From NCBI GenBank assembly GCA_050014095.1, contig JBEKDZ010000006.1:1-64000 (forward strand): a DNA stretch of 64,000 nucleotides, in the 5' to 3' direction. Numbering within the stretch: the first letter of the stretch is position 1; the number at the start of each line of letters is the position of its first letter. The translations under genes and the position numbers were made by a program. Source of the DNA: RBG-13-51-18 sp050014095. GTDB taxonomy: Bacteria; Chloroflexota; Dehalococcoidia; Dehalococcoidales; RBG-16-60-22. The notes under the pieces were generated by a model. It worked only from the letters and a program-made list of their open reading frames with translations, was not told the DNA's origin and made no database searches. Below, in pieces: positions 58,637-64,000 of the stretch.

Positions 58637-58639
58637 AAA

Positions 58640-59050
58640 ATGGAACAGAAACTCTATTTTAAAGACTACAACGAAGCCCTGAAACAAAATAAACTGATCG
58701 GTCTAAAGTGCCGTAACTGTAAAGCGATAACCATACCGCCCAAAATGGCTTGCCGGCAGTGCGGGAGTCCGGACATGGACGTAATTGAAGTGAAAACCAA
58801 TGGCAAAATCAGGACATTTACCACGGTATTCGTCGGGGCGGAGGGACGGGAAAGCGAGGTGCCTTATATCCTCGTCATGGTGGAGTTGGAGGAAGGACCC
58901 TGGATAATGGGCAACCTGGAGGACATCGACCCCAAGCAGGCATCGATGGAGCTAATCGGAAAAAAGGTGAAGATGGGCAACAAAGTCTTCCCCGGCGATA
59001 AATACTCCGCCGGCGAGAGCGCCAGACCTATCTTCAGTCTGGCGGTTTAG
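58640..59050 (+). CDS. DUF35 OB-fold/zinc-ribbon acyl-CoA-associated protein
   Basis: A 136-residue protein. A zinc ribbon has Cys24, Cys27, Cys38 and Cys41 (KCRNCKAI, ACRQCGS). The OB-fold follows with RTFTTVFVGAEGRESEVPYI and KVFPGDKYSAGESARPIF. These proteins bind and scaffold thiolases and HMG-CoA synthases in archaea. It lies four bases after the thiolase stop (AGAAAGGGGC before the ATG is weak), so the pair is co-expressed. No activity of its own is known. Confidence 0.9.
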   Translation: MEQKLYFKDYNEALKQNKLIGLKCRNCKAITIPPKMACRQCGSPDMDVIEVKTNGKIRTFTTVFVGAEGRESEVPYILVMVELEEGPWIMGNLEDIDPKQASMELIGKKVKMGNKVFPGDKYSAGESARPIFSLAV

Positions 59051-59062
59051 CAGAAATATCAA

Positions 59063-59821
59063 ATGACCGAGACATATAAACGACATTTGAGATTCAAGTC
59101 CGTCACCAATTTCCGTGATATCGGCGGCTACCGCACCCGCCAAGGCCGTACCGTAGCCTGGCGCCGTGTCTTCCGCAGCGGTGAGTTCGCGCGAATCAGT
59201 CCTGAAGAATGCCGCCGGCTTACCGAAGAAATTAAGCTGGCGGCGGTTGTGGACTTAAGAAGTCCTTTTGAAATAGAACGGCAGGGAAAAGGTCTTCTCG
59301 CCGAATCGGGTATCAGATACCACAATGTGGCATTTATCACTGCCGACGGCGATAGGGAGGCGAACGAGCGGCGTTATAGAACGCTTAATAATATGGGCGA
59401 GTTCTACGTGGAACTTATCCGGTATCGAGAATATGGGCAGCGGATAATCGAGGCGTTGGAGCTCATCGCCGAACCGAAAAACCATCCGCTGGTTTTCCAT
59501 TGCGCCGTGGGCAAAGACCGGACGGGTATCCTGGCGGCAGTCCTTTTAAACGTGCTGGGCATAGAAGATAAAGACGTTATCGAGGACTATTCTCTATCCG
59601 GTCCCTACATGCAAGAGCTATTAAAAAACCTCGAAAAAGACGCTGAATTTGCGGAGGGTGCTAAAGGCTTGCCGGACTTTTTCTGGAAGGCTTCACCGGA
59701 GTCCATGGAGCTGCTGTTAGCAACGTTCCGTAAAGAATACGGCTCGGTGGTGGACTACCTCAAGTTTATGGGCTGCGAACCGACGCTGACGGAGCGATTG
59801 GAAAGAGCGCTGCTGGTTTAA
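59063..59821 (+). CDS. Tyrosine-protein phosphatase (PTP/dual-specificity-like)
   Basis: A 252-residue phosphatase. Early SVTNFRDIGGYRTRQGRTVAWRRVFRSGEF and LAAVVDLRSPFEIE precede the active site HCAVGKDRTG with Cys147 and Arg153. This belongs to the Y_phosphatase3 group. Members remove phosphate from tyrosines or phosphoinositides. Start ATG follows the DUF35 stop by 12 bp without a clear Shine-Dalgarno. The C-terminus includes an FWKASPESMELLLATFRKEYG region as in that group. The target is unknown. Confidence 0.9.
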   Translation: MTETYKRHLRFKSVTNFRDIGGYRTRQGRTVAWRRVFRSGEFARISPEECRRLTEEIKLAAVVDLRSPFEIERQGKGLLAESGIRYHNVAFITADGDREANERRYRTLNNMGEFYVELIRYREYGQRIIEALELIAEPKNHPLVFHCAVGKDRTGILAAVLLNVLGIEDKDVIEDYSLSGPYMQELLKNLEKDAEFAEGAKGLPDFFWKASPESMELLLATFRKEYGSVVDYLKFMGCEPTLTERLERALLV

Positions 59822-59822
59822 G

Positions 59823-60788
59823 CTAATCTACGTTTGATATATTCTCCTCGGTTTTTAGTCGAGAAAGAATTTCCCGGGCGGCGCGGTGGGGAGTGGTCTT
59901 GCCTTTCTCCATGTCAGCGACGAGCTTTTCAAGTAAATCGCCGCCATTAAGCTTATGTACCAGGTCTTTCAAGTATCCTTCAACAGTTTCTAATAGCTCC
60001 AGTTTCGTTCTTTCTCTACGTCGTTGGGTTAAAGCACCGGTGGCGTTAAGATATTCGCGATGCTTGCCGAGCGCTCTTGCCACCTCATCCGCTCCCTTGC
60101 CGTTAATAGCTTCCGTAAGGACTAAAGGCGGCAGCCAGTCTTGAGAGTCCCGCTTCTTCATCCCCAGCATCATTTCAAGGTCGGCTTTAAGCCGGTCGGT
60201 GCCTTCAAAATCGGCTTTATTGATAGCGATAACGTCCGCCGACTCTAAAATACCGGCTTTCATGGTCTGTATTTCGTCGCCGGCGCCGGGGGCTAAAACG
60301 AGGAGGGTGGTATCCGCCGCTTTAACGATATCCAGCTCCACCTGCCCCGACCCCACCGTTTCCACTAGAATAATGTCCTTGCCCATGGCGTCCAGGACAT
60401 GCACGGCCCCCAGGGCGGCTTTAGCCAGTCCCCCCACCCAGCCCCGCGTCGCCAAACTGCGGATAAACACCGCGGAGTCGGCGGCATGGCGCTGCATACG
60501 GATTCTATCACCCAGCAAAGCGCCGCCGGTGAGGGCGCTGGTGGGGTCGATAGCGATAACGCCAATGGTTTTGCCCTGCCGGCAAAAAACGTCAATTAAA
60601 CAATCCGTGAGGGCGCTCTTGCCGACCCCCGGCGCCCCGGTCACGCCGACGATATACGCCTTGCCGGTATGTGGATAGAGGCTCTCCAGTGCGGCGAGGG
60701 CATCCGGCGATTCATCCTCAATGAGAGTGATAAGGCGGGCGGCGGCGCGGACATCTCCTTTTAGGACAGCAGCAGCTAGTTTTTCCAT
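59823..60788 (-). CDS. meaB: MeaB/ArgK-type GTPase chaperone of a B12-dependent mutase
   Basis: A 321-residue G protein. The P-loop GAPGVGKS is at 51-58, the DPTSALTGGALLGDRIRM switch region follows, then ETVGSGQVELDIV and NKAD for guanine recognition, and a C-terminal dimerisation helix. MeaB guards adenosylcobalamin loading of methylmalonyl-CoA mutase or relatives. No mutase is in the window. The open frame starts 15 codons earlier, but MEKLAAAVLKGD at 60788 matches the family. The 3' end nearly touches the phosphatase stop. Confidence 0.92.
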   Translation of the reverse strand: MEKLAAAVLKGDVRAAARLITLIEDESPDALAALESLYPHTGKAYIVGVTGAPGVGKSALTDCLIDVFCRQGKTIGVIAIDPTSALTGGALLGDRIRMQRHAADSAVFIRSLATRGWVGGLAKAALGAVHVLDAMGKDIILVETVGSGQVELDIVKAADTTLLVLAPGAGDEIQTMKAGILESADVIAINKADFEGTDRLKADLEMMLGMKKRDSQDWLPPLVLTEAINGKGADEVARALGKHREYLNATGALTQRRRERTKLELLETVEGYLKDLVHKLNGGDLLEKLVADMEKGKTTPHRAAREILSRLKTEENISNVD

Positions 60789-60900
60789 AGCACCTAAGAG
60801 TATAGCAGATAGAAGACAAGTGATGAAAATCACATTTTTTCGACGGGCAGGTATGCTAGCCTAAAAATAAAGGGACATCTATTATCAACGAGATTTAGTA

Positions 60901-61239
60901 ATGAATTTGTGGCTGAAACGACTCTCCAGCATCAGTGCCTGGCTGCTTTTAGCCAGTGTAATTGTTCTGCTAATTTCGGGTTGGGGCATTACCCAGACAG
61001 AAATTATATACAAAATCTCCTTTGGCCTTATTGACCGGCGTTTGGCAGATTCAATCCACCGGGCGACCGTACTTCCTTTGGTTTTTTTCTTTTTACTACA
61101 TGTGTTGACAAATATCAGATTAAAAATAACCAGTAAAAATCCTTATATCATGTGGTTATCTAACGGATCTCTAATGGTTATCGGTATATGCATTATGGTT
61201 TTGGTGATTTACCTGGAGTATTTCCATATAGGAGGATAA
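60901..61239 (+). CDS. Small cytochrome b-like membrane protein (three helices)
   Basis: A 112-residue membrane protein with helices near 11-29, 55-73 and 84-105. His53 and His67 are 14 residues apart, the spacing of heme b ligands in cytochrome b561/NarI-like helices. A third His (109) lies near the end. It is followed with no gap by the molybdopterin-domain lipoprotein gene. I infer that it passes electrons from the quinone pool to that protein, as MsrQ does for MsrP, but it is much smaller. Its ATG has no strong Shine-Dalgarno. Confidence 0.7.
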   Translation: MNLWLKRLSSISAWLLLASVIVLLISGWGITQTEIIYKISFGLIDRRLADSIHRATVLPLVFFFLLHVLTNIRLKITSKNPYIMWLSNGSLMVIGICIMVLVIYLEYFHIGG

Positions 61240-61920
61240 ATGAAAAGCAAATTGCTTTTATTCGTTACAATATTGGTCTTGATAGTACCACTAATCCTGA
61301 CGGCTTGTGCTGGGACTACTGCTGCCACCGCTCCCAACGGTGAAGTCGAAGCCACTGAGTTTATGGGCCATGAACTGACGCCTATCAGCCAGCAAAATAA
61401 TAATGCCCTCGCAGGCACACAATACATTGATAAAGCAACTTACACGCTCACGGTTGATGGTCTGGTAGACCATCCCTTGAGCTTAAGCTATACCGACCTC
61501 GAGGCATACCCCCAAATATCCCAGCTGATGGACCTGGACTGTGTCGAGGGCTGGAATTTCACCGCTAAATGGACTGGTCCGGCGCTTAGCGCTATCTTCG
61601 CTGATGCCGGCGTCAAGCCGGAAGCTAAGATTGTCATCTTCCATACTGCCGACGTCCCGGAAGGTTATAGCTCCCTGGATTTAAGCTACATTTACGATAA
61701 TAACATCATCATCGCTCTAAAGGACAACGATATAACTCTGTCTCCAGAGAGAGGGTTTCCCTTCCAGGTTGTCGCCATGAGCAAATTCGGATATAAGTGG
61801 GCTAAATGGGTTACCCGCATCGAGCTATCGGCCAATACCAGTTTCCGGGGCTACTGGGAGAGCTACGGCTATAACAATAATGCGGACGTCGGCGGGCCAG
61901 CCTTTGACCAAGGGCAATAG
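61240..61920 (+). CDS. Molybdopterin-oxidoreductase-fold lipoprotein (sulfite oxidase/MsrP-like)
   Basis: A 226-residue protein. The first 23 residues form a lipoprotein signal (hydrophobic 5-20, lipobox LTAC, Cys23). Residues 65-215 fit the oxidoreductase molybdopterin-binding domain: YTLTVDGLVDHPLSLSYTDL, MDLDCVEGWNF with Cys101 at the Mo-ligand position, and GFPFQVVAMSKFGYKWAKWV. MsrP-type proteins export folded with cofactor through Tat; here there is no twin-arginine. AGGAGG lies inside the end of the preceding gene. Confidence 0.83.
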   Translation: MKSKLLLFVTILVLIVPLILTACAGTTAATAPNGEVEATEFMGHELTPISQQNNNALAGTQYIDKATYTLTVDGLVDHPLSLSYTDLEAYPQISQLMDLDCVEGWNFTAKWTGPALSAIFADAGVKPEAKIVIFHTADVPEGYSSLDLSYIYDNNIIIALKDNDITLSPERGFPFQVVAMSKFGYKWAKWVTRIELSANTSFRGYWESYGYNNNADVGGPAFDQGQ

Positions 61921-62002
61921 CAGATAGAAAAAGAAAAAGAAACACCAAGATACAAGACTTGTCCCGAGCGAAGACGAGGGATACAAGAACCAAATTCAAA
62001 TA

Positions 62003-62060
62003 AAATCCCCCCATATTGCCTCCAGGTGAACCCCCCTTACGAAAGGGCGAGTTGATTTTT
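62003..62060. repeat. Degenerate palindromic intergenic repeat
   Basis: AAAATCCCCCC at the left, a CCCCCCTTACGAAAGGGC hairpin in the middle, and GATTTT at the right. It resembles the family at 8608 and lies between the lipoprotein and M16 peptidase genes. Confidence 0.4.
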
Positions 62061-62137
62061 CGTCGTCCTCCCAGTGACACTAGCAGATTATTCATGTAAA
62101 ATGGAAGCAGATTCCCCATAAATCAAGGAGCAATTTA

Positions 62138-63400
62138 TTGTACGAAAAAGTTACGCTGGATAACGGTCTGCGCCTGATTACCTCCGTCATGCCATCCACA
62201 AGGTCGGTGGCGATAAACTTTTTCATCGGCACCGGCTCCAGATACGAAAGTGATGCCGAAGCCGGTATCTCGCATTTCATCGAGCATATCTGCTTCAAGG
62301 GCACCGAGAAACGTCCCACGCCAATTGAAATTTCCTCCGTTATCGAAGGGGTGGGGGGCATGCTCAACGCCGGCACGGATAAGGAGCTGACCGTCTACTG
62401 GTGTAAGGTGGCGCAGCCGAACTTCGGGCTGGCTCTAGATGTGATGGCGGATATTTTACTTAACTCCAAGTTCGACCCCGCGGAGATTGAAAAAGAAAGG
62501 CAGGTCATCATCGAAGAAATCAACATGTCGCTGGACCTGCCGGCGGCGCGGGTATCTATGCTCCTCGACGAGATAATGTGGCCTTTACACCCGCTGGGAC
62601 GGGACATCGCCGGCAGCAAGGAGACGGTAACTGGCATCACCCGGGAGATGATGCTCGATTATATGGCGGGGCAATACGAACCAGAAAATGTCGTACTTTC
62701 CATCGCCGGCGCTATCAATCATCAGGAAACCGTCGATGCCGTTAGCCGGGCGACAGCGGGGTGGTCGAAAAAACGATTGCCCCTCCAATACGCCCCCTAC
62801 CAGAACAAAGAAGGACGGCGGGTGCTCATCGAGAAACGCGACACCGAGCAAACGCAACTGTGTCTGGCTCTGCCGGGGCTATCGATAGTCCATCCCGAGC
62901 GCTTCAAACTCGACCTGCTGAATATCATCCTCGGCGAGGGCATGAGCAGTCGACTTTTTACCGAAATCCGCGATAAGTTGGGGCTGGCTTACAGCATCCA
63001 GAGCTTTGCCGAGCACTTCCTGGATACCGGCGCTCTGGTAATAGCCGCCGGTGTAGACAATAAAAACCTGGCGGTGGCGGTTAAAGCTATCCTGGCGGAG
63101 CTGGCGCGCCTCAAGGAAAGAATACCCGAAGCGGAGATAAACAAGGCTAAGGAGCTGTTCAAGGGGCGTATATTCTTACGTATGGAAGACAGCCGCAGCG
63201 TCGCCGGCTGGACGGGCACCCAGGAGATTTTAACGGGCGAAATCCTCACCATCGATGAGGTGATTGCCATCGTGGATGCCATTACCGCCGCAGAGCTGCA
63301 AAAGCTGGCTGAAGAATTGCTGATAGGTGACAAGCTCCATCTGGCGGCCATAGGCCCTATTGACCCGGAGGGAAACTGGGAAGACTTACTGACACTTTAG
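62138..63400 (+). CDS. M16 family zinc metallopeptidase (PqqL/mitochondrial-processing-peptidase-like)
   Basis: A 420-residue peptidase. The inverted zinc motif HFIEH is at 46-50 (His46, Glu49, His50) and the second Glu cluster follows about 75 residues later. The second half has the usual RMxxYRxR-type binding substitutes (GEGMSSRLFTEIRDKLGLAYSIQS). The start is TTG at 62138 with AAGGAG spaced nine bases upstream. Bacterial single-chain members act in the cytoplasm or processing; the substrate is unknown. It converges on the DUF5714 gene (overlap four bases). Confidence 0.92.
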   Translation: MYEKVTLDNGLRLITSVMPSTRSVAINFFIGTGSRYESDAEAGISHFIEHICFKGTEKRPTPIEISSVIEGVGGMLNAGTDKELTVYWCKVAQPNFGLALDVMADILLNSKFDPAEIEKERQVIIEEINMSLDLPAARVSMLLDEIMWPLHPLGRDIAGSKETVTGITREMMLDYMAGQYEPENVVLSIAGAINHQETVDAVSRATAGWSKKRLPLQYAPYQNKEGRRVLIEKRDTEQTQLCLALPGLSIVHPERFKLDLLNIILGEGMSSRLFTEIRDKLGLAYSIQSFAEHFLDTGALVIAAGVDNKNLAVAVKAILAELARLKERIPEAEINKAKELFKGRIFLRMEDSRSVAGWTGTQEILTGEILTIDEVIAIVDAITAAELQKLAEELLIGDKLHLAAIGPIDPEGNWEDLLTL

Positions 63401-64000
63401 ACGGAATTATTATTGTAATAGGGACAGGCTTCGCGGATACATTCGCGGTTACGCTGAACATAGTGGCAACTGACTTTCCCGTCAATAGTAAGATTGATAT
63501 CCATCCTCTTCTTTAAAAACTCAACAGCAGCTTCTAAAGCTTTACGGCTCGCCCTTTTGCAGCAACGGGGACCACCATCAATCATTTTACCCAAAGCGAA
63601 GGCGGTTGCCTCGTTAGCCAGTGCCCGCGTCTTGCCAGTAAGAGGCGTGGCTCCGGTAAGAACGCTAACGGCGGTACCGACGCCAATGCCCCCGCCGCAG
63701 ACGCCGTAAAAGCCGCACCAGCCGCCCGGCACTTTAGAGCCTCTTTCTAGTGCTTTCTCGATAGCCCCCTCGGGTACGGGGTAGCCAGCGTTTTTCACGG
63801 CAGCGACGATAATAGCCGGCACCATAGCATGATGTTCGGGACCATGCATCGGCACCGATGGATGGGACATTACTTTTTCCAGTATTTCCAGGGGGTCGGC
63901 GCTTTTAGTCGATTTCAGCACTTCCCGTAAAACATCCAGCGCCCCGCGACTGTGACAGGCATCGCAGACATAATGACCCTCGGGGCAATAAATCAGGGCG
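63397..64000 (-). CDS. DUF5714 protein, C-terminal part (5' end outside window)
   Basis: The minus strand stays open from the window edge to the stop at 63397. It includes LIYCPEGHYVCDACHSRGA with four Cys/His ligands, PMHGPEHHAMVPAII, GWCGFYGVCGGGIG, PRCCKRAS and a C-terminal HYVQRNRECIREACPYY. The number and spacing of cysteines suggest Fe-S or metal binding. DUF5714 proteins occur in anaerobes with corrinoid or radical SAM enzymes, but no function is known to me. A later GTG at 63921 could be mistaken for the start; the frame clearly continues past it. Confidence 0.75.
   Translation of the reverse strand, partial: ALIYCPEGHYVCDACHSRGALDVLREVLKSTKSADPLEILEKVMSHPSVPMHGPEHHAMVPAIIVAAVKNAGYPVPEGAIEKALERGSKVPGGWCGFYGVCGGGIGVGTAVSVLTGATPLTGKTRALANEATAFALGKMIDGGPRCCKRASRKALEAAVEFLKKRMDINLTIDGKVSCHYVQRNRECIREACPYYNNNSV

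Overview
The window reads as chromosomal DNA of a strictly anaerobic bacterium with Wood-Ljungdahl (reductive acetyl-CoA) metabolism. It carries formate-THF ligase, FchA, FolD, MetF/MetV, both corrinoid iron-sulfur protein subunits and AcsE. It also has a [NiFe] hydrogenase, an electron-transfer flavoprotein with a membrane partner, many Fe-S proteins, and no aerobic respiratory genes. My inference, from gene content only, is a Chloroflexota/Dehalococcoidia-like organism; a marker-gene search is needed to confirm that. CODH/ACS (acsA/acsB) and formate dehydrogenase are not in the window.

Layout. 1-6.7 kb: an edge-truncated gene, a frameshifted transposase remnant, then about 5.2 kb bounded by two copies of the tmRNA 3' end. 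That segment holds corA, an MgtA-type P-type ATPase and a methyltransferase broken by a stop codon. The intact tmRNA gene and smpB follow. 6.8-12.4 kb: a UDP-GlcNAc operon (glmM, two related nucleotidyltransferases, glmS). 12.5-18.7 kb: formate/nitrite-family channel, thiC with a TPP riboswitch, a palindrome array, an MFS exporter, an MBL hydrolase, a TauE-type permease and a thiamine-binding protein. 18.8-29.5 kb: methyl-branch operon (SnoaL-like gene, fhs, lipoprotein, fchA, folD, acsD, acsC, acsE, then NuoE/NuoF-like diaphorase). 29.4-33.7 kb: thioredoxin-reductase-like flavoprotein, cupin, a second SnoaL-like gene, and two ferredoxin-domain proteins including a DUF362 protein. 33.8-41.5 kb: surface polysaccharide genes, including a three-enzyme set for a UDP-N-acetyl-6-deoxy-L-hexosamine. 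41.6-45.0 kb: queA, a bicupin, a PH-like protein, and a small DUF5678-like/retropepsin-SEC-C operon. 45.1-53.6 kb (minus strand): etfB, etfA, a membrane Fe-S oxidoreductase, hydrogenase small and large subunits, metV and metF. 53.7-64 kb: surE, acpS, amidohydrolase, nadE, thiolase with a DUF35 partner, phosphatase, meaB, a small cytochrome b-like protein with a molybdopterin-fold lipoprotein, an M16 peptidase, and an edge-truncated DUF5714 protein.

How the genes fit together. Formate can enter through the FNT channel and is activated by Fhs. FchA and FolD carry it to methylene-THF; this FolD has lost the cyclohydrolase lysine, so FchA probably does that step. MetF/MetV then make methyl-THF, which AcsE passes to AcsCD. 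The most unusual block joins metVF with a hydrogenase lacking an export signal, a ferredoxin-fused Etf and an Etf:quinone-type membrane oxidoreductase. It suggests a coupled H2/methylene-THF/quinone electron circuit, which is inference from gene order. A second theme is structured intergenic DNA: related palindromic repeats at many gene ends, leaderless-looking promoters, and the tmRNA-targeted insertion.
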